Assembly (NCBI GenBank): GCA_015179025.1
Contig: WHUX01000015.1
Span: forward strand, 1 to 64,000
Reading direction: 5' to 3'
Length of the DNA stretch: 64,000 nt
Origin: Terfezia claveryi
Lineage: Eukaryota > Ascomycota > Pezizomycetes > Pezizales > Pezizaceae
Every line of letters begins with the position of its first letter. Positions within the stretch are counted from its first letter, which is position 1. Position numbers and translations under genes: made by a program. Shown here piece by piece: positions 43,201 through 54,484 of this stretch. The notes under the pieces were generated by a model. That model was given only the letters and a program-made list of their open reading frames with translations. It did not search any database and was not told where the DNA came from.

Positions 43201-44015
43201 AAGTGCGTTTGTCTACAGCATATCACCCCCAAACGGATGGCCAATCAGAGAGGATGAACACCATTATGGAGCAATATCTGCGGGCCTTTGTTAATTACCA
43301 GCAGGATAACTGGGTTTTGTTGCTGGCCACCTGCAAATTCGCTGCAAACAACCAGTTCTCGGAATTCTCCAAAACCTCCCCTTTCCTAGCTAACTACGGT
43401 TGGCACCCCCAGTTCGTGGATGCCCTGGTGCCCCTGCAAAAAGCCAAAAAAGATGCCCTGGCCAAGGAGTTCGCAGCTGGGATTGCTGAGCTCCACTCTA
43501 CTCTGAAAGCTGAGCTGGGATATGCACAAGCCAGGCAAGCCGAGTATGCCAATGGATCATAGTTGCCAGCCCCCAGATATCAACTAGGGGATAAGGTGTA
43601 GCTCTCTAGCCGGTACTTCTGGACAGAACGGCCATCTTGCAAGCTCGACCATAAGTTCCTGGGTCCATTTAAGGTGTTGGCTGCTGTGGGCACTCATGCC
43701 TACTGATTGAGGTTCCCTAAGGACATCAAACGACACCCAGTCGTCCATGTCTCCGAGATCGAGCCTGCCGCTAGCGACCCTCTGCCAGGCCAGGAACACC
43801 CTCCACCTCCTCCTGTGGTTATCAAAGGTGAGGAGGAATGGGAGGTGGAGGAAGTGCTGGACTCCCAAAGAAGATATGGGCACCTGCAATATAAGGTCAA
43901 ATAGCTGAGGGACAAGGAGACAATCTAGCAACCAGCCGAAGATCTAGAAAATGCACAGGACTTGGTCACTCTGTTCTACCAGCATTATCCCCGGAAACCC
44001 TGCCCCGCTCAATGA
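40290..44015 (+). pseudogene. Gypsy-1 pol remnant (PR-RT-RH-INT-chromodomain)
   Basis: The protease motif is AIVDYRASGIAFVD where D-S/T-G-A is expected, so the catalytic triplet is lost. A Pro-rich linker follows (40840-40895). The reverse transcriptase is readable at 41180-41830, with YLDNILIYS replacing the Y/F-x-D-D box. RNase H follows to about 42410 (FSKKHSPAEYNYKIYDKELI). Integrase has the HHCC finger (GHP....CHVC), MDFMMGLP, SDCGPQFTSDFW and HPQTDGQSER at 42740-43560. A chromodomain start, EEEWEVEEVLDSQRRYGHLQ, lies at about 43830-43900. Stops include TAG at about 41311, 41413, 41560, 41814 and 43559. The element cannot make a working polyprotein. Confidence 0.85.
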
Positions 44016-44183
44016 TGTTCTTGTCATCCTGGAATTGGTTATTAGGGTTATTATTGTCATTGTTGTCATGGTTATTGTTGGTACATACTTCCAGCGTTGG
44101 GGTTGTGTTATGGGTTATTGGTTATTCACCTGTCTTGTTTGTTTGTTTTTTCGCCTTACCTCACGTCGCTGGGGCTCTGAGCC

Positions 44184-44197
44184 TAAAGGGGGGATAG
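44184..44197 (+). other. Polypurine tract of gypsy-1
   Basis: TAAAGGGGGGATAG immediately precedes the right LTR, the expected position for plus-strand priming. Confidence 0.75.
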
Positions 44198-44700
44198 TAT
44201 CACAACCGTCCTTTCCTAGCCGGGTTTGAGAGTCAGATGAGATTCTGTCCGACTCTCGTTATTGTTAATTGATATCATTGTTATTTCTGTTCCCGAGATA
44301 AGGGGTCTCGGGAACCTTATTCCTTCCAGTAGCCTTAGCCAGGAAGGAAGCCTGTATATATAGCTTACTCTCTCTGCCCTCTTATTAGATCCCCATCCAA
44401 TGTCTTGTATACCTAATACAGGACCTTGCTTCTCCCAGCGCTTGTGCACCTCCCTTGTGCATATTCTTGTCTCGTAAAACAACTCTGCAGCACAGCTGCC
44501 TCCCTCCGACACACGGGCTACTGCTTCCGTGTATCTCTTGCCCTTTGCCTCTTGCCTCTTGCCTCTTGCCTCTTGCCCTTGCCCCTCGTCCCAGCCTTCC
44601 CCTAGTCACACACGTAGTGTTCCTATGTGTGTCTTGCCCTAGCCTCTACCTTGTCCCCGGCGTACCCCTTGGTCGCCTTGTCCCTAGAGCCTACATTACA
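44198..44700 (+). repeat. Gypsy-1 right LTR
   Basis: It begins TATCACAACCGTCC, with A replacing the G of the canonical TG end, and ends ACATTACA. It is collinear with the left LTR throughout. Confidence 0.85.
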
Positions 44701-44705
44701 CTTGA

Positions 44706-47201
44706 ATAGGATCTTGCTCAAGTATCATATTATTATTATCTCATTATCATAGTATTAGATATTACCTGTAACCTATTTAATAGGTTATCATTATACTCTC
44801 CTTGGCTTCTGAAATAGGTATCTTGAGAAGCTTATTTCTCTGTTACTCTAGTGGCTCATATATATAAAGTCCCTTGCCATCATACTATTATTAGATCCCT
44901 ATCCAACATCTTATATACCCAATATAGAATTTTGCCTCCTTCTTATACTAGTGTATCTCCCCTGTATACCCTCTTGCCTTATTTTATCTTAGTAATCCTA
45001 CTGTCTACCTCACAAACCTTTAACCTTTGTCTTCTAAACATTCTGCCCTCTATAACATCATCTATAATATCTGTGACAGGTATCTATAATAAGCCTACTT
45101 TCCCAAGTCATATATATAGTGCTTCTATATATATCTTACCTTATTCCTATCTTTACTCCAGTATACCTCTTGGTCACCTTATCTCTAGAGCCTATATTAC
45201 ACTATATTGTATCATTCTAATCAACCAGTATGCTTAATAGCTACCCAAGACACTACTCTCACACTTATAGCCAGATTTTGAGCCTGACAAGCTCTACCTA
45301 TCCCTATAAACCAGGCCAATTTTGGCAGCTATTTTTAGACTATTATTAATATATACCTTATGTAGATACCTTAGACCAACAACTAGAGACAGCTATATAT
45401 GAAGGCTAACAAAAATAAACCAGGACTAATAATAAGGTCATGATTCTTATGAAAGATATCCTTTCCTACCAGACCAACTTCGCAACCACCCAATATAACT
45501 TAATCAATGAGAGAAGGACTATCCAGAGCCTAAATAGAGCCTTGAAACAACTAAAGCAACTCTAGTACTTCAAGTACTACAAGTACTTAAGACCTAAAAT
45601 TTCTCTACTCTACTAAAATTCAATGGTGATAGGACCTAGCTGAAAGCCTGAAAAAATTCCATCAAGATTAAACTAACTAGGGATATTATAAAGTTCTTTA
45701 CTATTTAGTACTAATTAGCCTATATATATAGCCTACTAAAAGACCTAGCTTTAGACCAAGTTCAACCCTTTATACTTGATAACTGTTTCAACCTTTTTAA
45801 TATCACTGCTTTGTTTACAATCCTCGACTGTATTTTTAAAGACTCAAATCTTATAGGTATAGCAACTCGTACTCTCTAGGCACTAAAACAGAAAGGTCAT
45901 GACCTCTCAATATATATAGCTAAATTCCTGAGGTTCACAGCAAAGATGAAGTGAAATAATCAGGTAAAGCTAGAGTAATTTGAGAAAGGTCTCAATATTG
46001 AGCTCAAACAGGCCTTTCTGCAATCTCTAGATACTAAGACCTTTGATGAATTTATTAATTAAGTATCTAAGATGGAGCAAAAATTGGCTAGGTTAAGAGC
46101 CCAAACTAGTACCTCTAGTACCTATCAGCCTGTAAGAGCATAGTACTCCTAGAGCTAAACACAGCAACCTTAACTCTAGAAACTAAGCCCAAACCTTTAG
46201 ACACAAGCTATAGCTAAGATACCAGCCCACCTATTTCTGATAGCTAGTGGCACCACCTCTATGGATTTATTATTAGGAAGGTCTTGCCTAATATAAAAAG
46301 AAAAGAAATATCACTATAATAATATACTGTATATTACCTATAGGAAAGGGGATTATATTATTACAGTATGTCCCCTAAGAAAGAGTTATTCCTTAGTAAT
46401 ACATATGGTATCTAAGACTCTAGAAGAGTTAGGAAAAGTAGAGTCCCTTACCTAGTTGCTGATACTATAGTCAGGTAGTAATGAATTTAGTACTCTATAT
46501 AATAGAGGGTAAGTATATAGTATACTTTAAACCTATAATATATATACTAAATATATGCTAATGTAGGACTCTGATATAAGGGAGGTACTTATAATAAGAG
46601 TGAGTATGTAGTATATTTTAAACCTATAATATATATGCTAAACATATAGTAATACAGGACTTTAATATAAAGGGGTACCAAATTTATTACTATCTAACTA
46701 TAGTAAAGGATCTATCTTAGGTCATTTGTCTTTGTCATCTTTTCTCATTCTTACCTTTATATCTATCTATAAATCTTGCTTATTTGGTGAGCATTTTATA
46801 ATACCAATAACTGTCAAATTTAATAGTAAAATAATAATAATATCAGCCGTTATAGATTGTAGTACATTAGAAATAGCATTTATTAACTAGACCTTTATCA
46901 GTAAAAACTTTATACCAACAGCCAAACTCAAGACCCTCTACCTTATCAATATCATTAATGGCCATCCTATCTTTTCTGGAGCTATCACTAACTTTGTCTG
47001 TCTATTTAATACTATCGGAGACCATTCAGAGAGTCTCCTAATATTTGTTACCAAGTCTAAATATCTCATTGTCTTAAGTATCCTATAGTTCTAAATATAT
47101 GATATCTCTATTAACTTTGGTTCTTATACCTTAAATTTCAATACTAGATATTGTAAAAAACACTATAGTATCCTATAGACTACTATCATCATAAAGGAAT
47201 A
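44706..47201 (+). mobile_element. Gypsy-2: heavily mutated, truncated relative of gypsy-1
   Basis: An AT-rich LTR-like segment (about 44706-45205) aligns with the gypsy-1 LTR: ATATATA..., AGATCCCTATCCAACATC, TATACCCAATATAG, and TAGAGCCTATATTACA at the end. A gag remnant follows (AAATTCAATGGTGATAGGAC near 45600 matches AAGTTCAATGGGGACCGAG), then a protease remnant (VIDCSTLEIAFIN). Almost every C in CpA context has become T. Similarity stops at about 47201, where the inverted-repeat structure begins, so RT to the right LTR is missing. Confidence 0.75.
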
Positions 47202-48165
47202 TAGTTTGCCTTTATAGCACCTGACGCTTTCAGTGCCACTAATGATAAACTGCCAGTTACCGGTACACTCCACTGTTTCTCTGTCTGCGATACCAGCTCT
47301 TTACAGGCTACCTGCTGACGCTGGCACCACATGGTCTTCCTCCTGACCCTGACGTTTCTGCACAATCATTAGAAATGAGCTCTGACGCTATATCTTGGAA
47401 GGTCATCAGGAAAGAAATTTTGGTATCTGGATGCCACTGTTTTTTACTCTGCCCTATGTGGCGTCCCGGGCACTCCGAACATGCCCTTCCGCCCAGTTGC
47501 CTCCTAGGGCAACCTGTATATGAGCAAGAAATACATGGCATCATGACGCTAACCTTCTCCACCTCGCTTCCCCCGACACCAGGTGTTCAGCTCCTCTATG
47601 TCAGGACGCCCGGCACCTGCTACCCTGCCTCTGGAGGCCAGCTGCCCACCTTCCCTGCCTCGGAGCACCAGGTGTCTAACTTCCTTGCCTCCGGGCGCCT
47701 GGCGTCCACCTTCCCTGCCTCTGTTAGCCAGGCCAAATATGCCCCATAAGCCAAACCCGGCTCGAGAATATCTACTGCGGTAGGCAGGTTTAACCCCACC
47801 TATTGCGAGTTCCCTGGGTCCCCAACCATGTCTTAGTTATTGTGTTTAGAACGGGTTAGCCTTTAGCTTCCCTAAAATATAGGCCAGCCCTGTGCTATCA
47901 GGCATACACATAATTGAGGGCGTACCTACAAACAAGGATAATAAATAACAATTGTATTTGGAAATCTTTATATACATAAACACACATCCCATCCACCTCC
48001 CCATGTGACTCGTCAACCCTAGCCCATACTACCTGCTCCCGACGTAGACCCATGGAGATAATTCAACGATGCCCTAGACTTACTTCGCTCCTGGCAAATA
48101 TGGCTAATACTGCACATGGCAGTATATTGAAGCGAAGGGATAGTAGAGTTGATATCGGAGGTAAG

Positions 48166-48617
48166 ACATTGGCGAGTTCAATGGCGACTTCGGAGGCAAG
48201 GCATTGGCGAGTTCGGAGGCAAGGCATTGGTGAGTTCAGAGGCAAGGCATTGGCGAGTTCGGAGGTAAGACATTGGCAAGTTCGGAGGCAAGGCATTGGT
48301 GAGTTCGGAGGCAAGGTATTGGTGAGTTCGGAGGCAAGGAATTGGCGAGTTCAGAGGCAAGGTATTGGTGATTTCGGAGGCAAGGCATTAGCAAGTTTGG
48401 AGGCAAGGCATTGGCGAGTTCGAAGGCAAGGCATTAGCGACTTCGGAGGCAAGGCATTAGCGACTTCGGGGGCAAGGCATTGGAGACTATGGAGGCAAGG
48501 CATTGGCGACTTCACAGGCAAGGCAATGGGGACTTCGTAGGTAAGGCATTGGCGACTTCGGAGGCAAGGCATTGGCGAGTTCGGAGGCAAGGCATTGTCG
48601 ACTTTAGAGGCAAGGCA
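48166..48617 (+). repeat. 23-bp minisatellite, left arm
   Basis: About 20 tandem copies of GGCGAGTTCGGAGGCAAGG plus CATT (23 bp). Because 23 is not a multiple of 3, all three frames cycle through the same peptide and a 162-aa open frame appears; this is not evidence of a gene. Confidence 0.85.
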
Positions 48618-49264
48618 GTCCTCATATTTGCTGTATAGCCTAGATAATCTCGTCAAACCTGTCTGTTATGCTCGCACATCTCGGAGGCCTGCCAATGCTC
48701 TCACCTATATCAGCTGAACTTACTTGCTCGTTGGAAGAACCCTATGAGCTCGGTTAGCTGTGCGTATACATATTGGAAGCCTAGCAATGCTCTCACCTTT
48801 AACAACTAAACTTGCTTGCTAGTATAAAAACCATATTAGCTAGGTCAGCTATGCGTATATATATTGGAGGCCTGGCAAAGTGCTCTCATCTCACTCGTAG
48901 TTCTAGAGGTTTGTGGACTTGTGTTGGGGATAAAATCCTAATGTCCTTAGGAATATTGAGAAGTGTGCCCACGCCAGCCACTGTATTATTGTAGTTGGGA
49001 TGGCCGGGAAACTTGGTGTATGCTTATCCACTCGACTGGGTATGATCAACTCCTCTTGGCAGCCCACGGCACGGGAATGCCTAGTAACTCGAGCTAGTGT
49101 TGTCTCGCAGCCAACTCGGCACTATGCCTGTGCAGGCAATAGTCATATTTGGCTTCATTGTCCTAAAGCCTGCATACTTTGGTAGAGATGGATTCAGTCG
49201 TAACCTCGCTATGCGTCCATGTATACCCACTGGTATATATTGTAGGAAGGCATGCTGTAAATAT

Positions 49265-49655
49265 ATATATATATATGTGTATCAAAAGCATGAGTTTCTC
49301 GGATATATAAAGAAGCCTCTAAAGCATGAGTTTCTTAGATATATAAAGAAGCCTCTAAAGCATGAGTTTCTCGTATATATATATATAAGCATCAACAACC
49401 TGCGTTTCTCGCATATATATATATATATATATGCTTCAAAAGCATGAGTTTCTCACATATATAGATATATATATATGTGTGCCTCAAAAGCATGAGTTTC
49501 TTATGGATATAAAGAAGCCTCTAAAGCACGAGTTTCTCACATATATAAAGAAGTCTCTAAAGCATGAGTTTCTTAAATATATAAAGAAGCCTCTAAAGCA
49601 TGAGTTTCTCGCATATATAAAGAAGCCTCTAAAGCATAAGTTTCTCATATATATA
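49265..49655 (+). repeat. 36-bp tandem repeat, left half
   Basis: Units of GCATGAGTTTCT, ATATATAAAGAAGCC and TCTAAA (36 bp), mixed with TATATA runs and a CATCAACAACCTGC(G/A)TTTCTC variant. Open frames across the array are artefacts of the period being a multiple of 3. Confidence 0.8.
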
Positions 49656-50106
49656 TGTTCTGGTCCATTCGGGGATTCCAGGCCATACTGGTATGGACCG
49701 GGCCGTTGCGAGATTGCGAGATTACCCAGGCCATTCCGGGATGGCATAAATATACATATCTTCTTATATTTCCTCACACATTTGGCCTAACCAACGTAAA
49801 TCATTTGATACTATATTCCTAGATTCATATCTACCTTAATCTCTACCCTCTACGCAGTCACCATCTCATTCCAAACTCTAACACAAATGGTCTCCCAGCA
49901 TAGCCGCGCTTGTTCTTATAGTTTACCTGCATTATATGCATTTTGAAATAATCTATTTTATTTTCACGATTATCTAATAAGGCTATCTAATACGCTACGC
50001 CCCAAAACCCCCATCTGTACCAGCCTTCACATCTGTATCCCTAGAATCCTAGATTCACCGTCCATATGAGCCTGCAATTCACTGTCCATATTAGCCTGGA
50101 TATCCG

Positions 50107-50252
50107 CTAGAATTGAGCAAGCAAATCAGCCTAGAATCGAGCGAGTAAATCAGCCTAGAATCGAGCAAGCAAATCAGCCTAGGATCGAGCGAGCAAATCA
50201 GCCTAGAATTGAGCAAGCAAATCAGCCTAGAATCGAGTGAGCAAATCAGCAT
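50107..50252 (+). repeat. 24-bp tandem repeat, centre of the structure
   Basis: Six copies of CAGCCTAGAATCGAGC plus (A/G)AG(C/T)AAAT, with few substitutions. Confidence 0.8.
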
Positions 50253-50817
50253 ACAAAGTAACTGAGGTTGACGACAATGTGGTCACTCTGATTTGGCAAC
50301 GATCACTACTCGGGCAAAGATTATAGTCGAATTAAAAGTTATAGAAAAAAAGGAGTCTCGATCACTAGAGCGGTCACTAAGAAAGACACTTATGTCAAAA
50401 GGCAAAACGAGTTACTCCAGTTCACTATACTCTGAGCGCCATCACACTGGTCGCCACATAATAACCTTCATTTTGGGTATACCTCTACTGAGTATTTTCT
50501 ACGATAGGTCATTTTATATTATCTCCGATGTTCTTTGACCAAATGTTACTACAAAATTACCTTCATATCAGATATATCCCTATTTAGTAATTTTAATATC
50601 GCTGTGGCCGCTGTGGCTGCTGTGATTGTGGTAAATCCTTGTTGCTATCCATGACATTGAACAATTTAATCCCGTAACGGCCTGGTCCATTACGATATCT
50701 AGCCATACCGTAACGGCCTGGTCCGTTGCGATATCCAGTCCGTACCGGTATAGACCGGGACATACCAGTATGGACCGAATCCTGGAATAGACCAGAACAT
50801 ATATACATATATATATT

Positions 50818-50962
50818 CTTCAAAAGTATGAGTTACTCGTATATATAAAGAAGCCTCTAAAGCATGAGTTTCTTGCATATATATATATAAGTATCAACAA
50901 CCTGCATTTCTCACATATATATATATATATATATGTGCCTCAAAAGTATAAGTTTCTCACGG
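50818..50962 (+). repeat. 36-bp tandem repeat, right half, same orientation as the left
   Basis: It has the same units as 49265-49655 (TATATAAAGAAGCCTCTAAA, GCATGAGTTTCT, ATCAACAACCTGCATTTCTC). Its orientation is direct relative to the left copy although the surrounding arms are inverted. Confidence 0.75.
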
Positions 50963-51582
50963 CGAATACATAACATAGTATGTGGAGCTGGCGAATGGAG
51001 GAGCTCCATCCCTACCAAAGTATGCAGGCTTTGGGACAATGAAGCCAAATATGACTATTGCCTGCACAGGCATAGCACCAAGTTAGCTGCGAGACAATAC
51101 TAGCTCGAGTTACCAGGCATTCCTGAGCCGCGGGCTGCCAAGAGGGGTTGATCATACCCAGTTGAGTGGATCAGCATACGCCAAATTTCCCGGCCATCCC
51201 AACTACAATATGGCGGCTGGCGCAGGTATACTTCTCAATATTCCTATAGGCATTTGGATTTTATCCCCAACACAAGTCCACAAACCTCTAGAACTACGAG
51301 CGAGATGAGAGCACTCTGCCAGGCCTCCGATATATATATACATAGCTGACCTAGCTAATATGGTTCTTCTACTAGCAAGCAAGTTCAGTTGTTAAAGGTG
51401 AGAGTATTGCCAGGCCTCCGATATGTGTACGTACAGCTAACCGAGCTCATAGAGTTCTTCCAACGAGCAAGTAAGTTCAGCTGATATAAGTGAGAGCATT
51501 AGCAGACCTCCGAGATATGCGAGCATAACTGACAGGTTTGACGGGATTATCTAGGCTATACAGCAAATATGAGGACTGCCTT

Positions 51583-52018
51583 GCCTCCGAAGTCGCCAAT
51601 GCCTTGCCTCCGAACTCGCCAATGCCTTGCCTGTGAACTTGCCAATGCCTTGCCTCCGAACTCGATAATGCCTTGCCTCCGAAGTCACCAATGGCTTGTC
51701 TATGAAGTTCCTAATGCCTTGCCTGTGAAGTCGCCAATGCCTTGCCTCCGAACTCGCCAATGCCTTGCCTCCGAAGTCGCCAATGCCTTGCCTGTGAAGT
51801 CCCCAATACCTTGCCTGTGAAGTCGCCAATGCTTTGCCTCCGAAGTCACCAATGCTTTGCCTCCGGAGTCACTAATGCCTTGCCCCTGAAGTCACCAATG
51901 CCTTGCCTCTGAACTCACCAATGCTTTGCTTCTGAACTCGCCAATGCCTTGCCTCCGAACTCGCCAATGCCTTGCCTCCGAACTCGCCAATAAACTTGCC
52001 AATGCCTTGCCTCCGATA
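51583..52018 (-). repeat. 23-bp minisatellite, right arm
   Basis: About 19 copies of the same 23-bp unit as at 48166-48617, in the opposite orientation, with independent substitutions. Confidence 0.85.
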
Positions 52019-52683
52019 TCAAGTCTACTATCCCTTCGCTTCGATATACCGCCATGTACAGTATTAGCTGTATTTGCCAGGAGCAAAGTAAGTCTAGGGC
52101 ATCATTGAATTATTTCCACGGGTCTACGTCGGGGGCAAGTGGTATAGGCTGGGGTTGACGAGTCACATGGGGAGGTGGATGGGATTCATGTTTATGTATA
52201 TAAAGATTTCTAAATACAATTGTCATTTATTATCCTTGTTTGCAGGTGCGCCCTCAGTTATGTGTACACTTGATAGCATAGGGCTGGCCTGTATTTTAGG
52301 GAAGCTAAAGGCCAACTCGTTCTAAACACAATAACTAAGGCATGGTTGGGGACCCAGGGAACTCGCAATGGGTGGGGTTGAACCTGCCCACCACAGCAGG
52401 TATTCCCGAGCCGGGTTCGGCCCGTGAGGCATATTTGGCCTGGCCAACAGAGGCAGGGAAGGTGGATACCTAGCACCCGGAGGCAAGGAAGTTAGACACT
52501 TGGTGCCCCGAGGTAGGGAAGGTGGGCAGCTGGCCTCCAGAGGCAGGGTAGTGGGTGCCGGGTGTCCTGACGTAGAGGAGCTGAACACCTAGTACCTAGA
52601 GGTAGTGAAAGCATCAGGGCGCAAGAGCTCGGGAGGTATGGCGTCAGGAGGACGGGTGTCCTGACAGTGGCCCACCAGCTTGT

Positions 52684-52733
52684 TAGTTTGCCTTTTGGGT
52701 GCCTATAGTGTCAGCGGCATAAAAGGCAAACTA
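52684..52733. repeat. Hairpin at the right end of the inverted-repeat structure
   Basis: TAGTTTGCCTTTT and AAAAGGCAAACTA are perfect 13-bp inverted repeats around a 24-bp spacer. The left end of the structure (47202) has only one copy of this terminus. Confidence 0.7.
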
Positions 52734-54010
52734 TTTTCTTTTCTGATGTAGCCAGGTATGTGAACTCGCCAGAAAACCAGCAGACTGTATGTGAAGGCAT
52801 AGCTAATTGCTTTTAGGACTCTGCAAGTGCACTCCCGAGATATTCTCCATCTATATGCATAGACATACTTAGGTATATGAACTCTCCAGCAAATCCATAG
52901 ACTTTATGGGAATGCATAGCTAAATGCTCTAATAATAGGCATTGCACATAGCAGTGGATAACTACATCAGCCAGCAATAGGGTAGCTATAGGTATGTGCA
53001 GTCTCGCGATATCAGCGTTCTGTTGTTAATAGCTATATGGATATTATTAGATCAAAGCACGGTAATAATGACTTTGCAGATGGCTCAGATTAGGGAACCG
53101 CTAGGATTTTTGGAGGCATATGCACAGGATGAGTTCAAGTGGGATGCATGAGAGAATGGTTCATTGGAAGTGCATTTATAGCTCAGCTATGTTTATAGAA
53201 ATTCAAACGTACATAGTTCTTGTAAAGTATAGCTGCTATTACCTCCATGCTCCGAGTACACACAGTGGTCTACCTATCAGGTAGTTGTGCCAGAGCATAG
53301 ATGTATACACGCACCACAGTGGCACCTCGGAATACAAGGTGCCAGGGCGGTACCTCGGAAGACATGGTGCCCGAGCAATACAAGGGCTAGGGTTCCTAGT
53401 GTGCACAGCTAGAAGAAGGCAATTGTTAGGGTGCCTGGTAATAGTGTTGTGGCGTCGGGGCGACCTGATGTACAAGGTGGGTTAGGTAGAAGATAGTCTA
53501 TTAGGGTGCTGGAAGCGGGTATTGTAGCATAGAAATATATATCCTAATATACTAGAAGTGGCGTCGGGGTGACCTAATGCAGAGGGCAGAAGTGTACAAG
53601 ATGGTCCATCAGGGCGCCTGCAGGGGGCGTTGCAGCACAGAAATATCTATCCTAATGTACATGATTTCGGGCCAAGGTGATGGAAGGAATATGTAAAGTA
53701 TAAAGTGTTGTTAGAAGAACAGGAAGATCAGATTAGATAAGATAAGGATCTTATCTAATTAGATAATCTCAGGCTAGTAATGTATACTACAAAGTAGATT
53801 ACTAATAGTGTATTATTTATTCTTACTATTAAAGTTATTACCAGTAGCATAAGATTTCTGTAATAGGTAAAGTAGTATAGGAGTACCAAAGGCACTTAGA
53901 AGATTAACCAGTGGAACTTCTATATTGATTATACTCTAACTATGTTGTAAGTTCTAACTGTCTGTCCAACTGAAGGGAAATTTAGGGGACTATATGTGTT
54001 TCCAACGGGG
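52734..54010. other. No gene; diverged local duplications
   Basis: AGGTATGTGAACTCGCCAG (52755) recurs as AGGTATATGAACTCTCCAG (52872) with about 60 bp of similarity. A second pair at about 53430-53660 repeats GTGGCGTCGGGG(C/T)GACCT(G/A)AT and CA(T/C)AGAAATAT(A/C)TATCCTAAT. Nothing coding was recognised. Confidence 0.5.
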
Positions 54011-54484
54011 TAGTACTGGAGCAGTGCTGAGGCAGTACACTATCATCTGACCCTTACATGTGATTGAGATCAATATCATCTGATCTTCTAGATAGTACTT
54101 CCAAATACTATCTAGTACAAAATAGGTTAAGTCTTAACTCTGACTTATACATGTGAAAGCATGTGATAACATGTGAAAGCATGTGAAAGCATATGAAATA
54201 TTAGCAAGGCAGACAGCACACAGAATGTTGTGTGTTTTGAGATGCTTGCTGAGTAAGAAAATATATAAGAAATACATTTGTGAGGGAGAGGGTTAGTCAT
54301 AGGGTATGAGTAAGCCACTTCCTTACATGCCTCCCTATTTAGATAAAAACTCTATCCTAGGAAATAAACAGGGTCTGAGTTATGTACATTAGTAGTTAAC
54401 ATTCAACCCATAATATCTATTGTTCCTATTTATATAGGTACTACTACCACTTGCTCTTGTATCAATCCTGACATTATCATACCC
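54011..54484 (-). repeat. Probable 3' LTR region of gypsy-3
   Basis: On the minus strand a purine-rich AAGTAGGGGTATGA precedes TGTCAGGATTGATACAAGAG at about 54467, where an LTR would begin. A TATATAAATAG box and short CATGTGAAAG tandem units (54150-54200) lie inside. The partner LTR is not in the window, so the lower boundary is a guess. Confidence 0.4.

Larger units (their letters stand above)
38552..44700 (+). mobile_element. Gypsy-1: full-length but inactive Ty3/gypsy chromovirus
   Basis: This is a 6.15-kb element with LTRs at both ends, a 5-bp target duplication and a polypurine tract (AAAGGGGGGATAG) directly before the right LTR. Order inside is gag, protease, reverse transcriptase, RNase H, integrase, chromodomain. 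The coding region is broken by many stops, nearly all TAG or TGA where Q or W belongs, fitting RIP. The LTRs are still about 90% alike by eye, so insertion is much younger than that of its neighbour at 44.7-47.2 kb. Confidence 0.9.
47202..52733. repeat. 5.5-kb inverted-repeat structure with long arms
   Basis: The outer ends are TAGTTTGCCTTT and AAAGGCAAACTA. Left arm 47560-49190 and the reverse complement of right arm 51010-52620 align nearly base for base for about 1.6 kb. Shared stretches include GGTGTTCAGCTCCTCTA, GCGAGTTCCCTGGGTCCCCA, GGACTTGTGTTGGGGATAAA and GGCAATAGTCATATTTGGC. Each arm contains a minisatellite of a 23-bp unit in mirrored orientation. Sequence near 49660 and 50800 is inverted again (ATGTTCTGGTC). 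The centre (49800-50600) is single copy with one tandem array. No transposase was recognised. It begins exactly where gypsy-2 breaks off. Confidence 0.75.

Noticed and set aside
47375..47749. 124-aa protein in the left arm of the inverted-repeat structure
   Set aside because: It is composed of imperfect tandem CTTCCCTGCCTC-type units and the frame is not preserved in the matching right arm.
48052..48540. A 162-aa repetitive protein (and antisense frames)
   Set aside because: It is a read-through of a 23-bp minisatellite; every frame and both strands are open for the same reason.
49097..49790. Repeat-rich proteins of 116 and 119 aa
   Set aside because: These are frames through a 36-bp AT-rich tandem repeat.
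48166..52018. CRISPR array
   Set aside because: Units are contiguous with no spacers, in a eukaryotic genome context; it is a minisatellite.
53285..53485. Small protein genes at 53.2-53.5 kb
   Set aside because: Frames on both strands overlap in diverged non-coding duplications with no domain or splice support.
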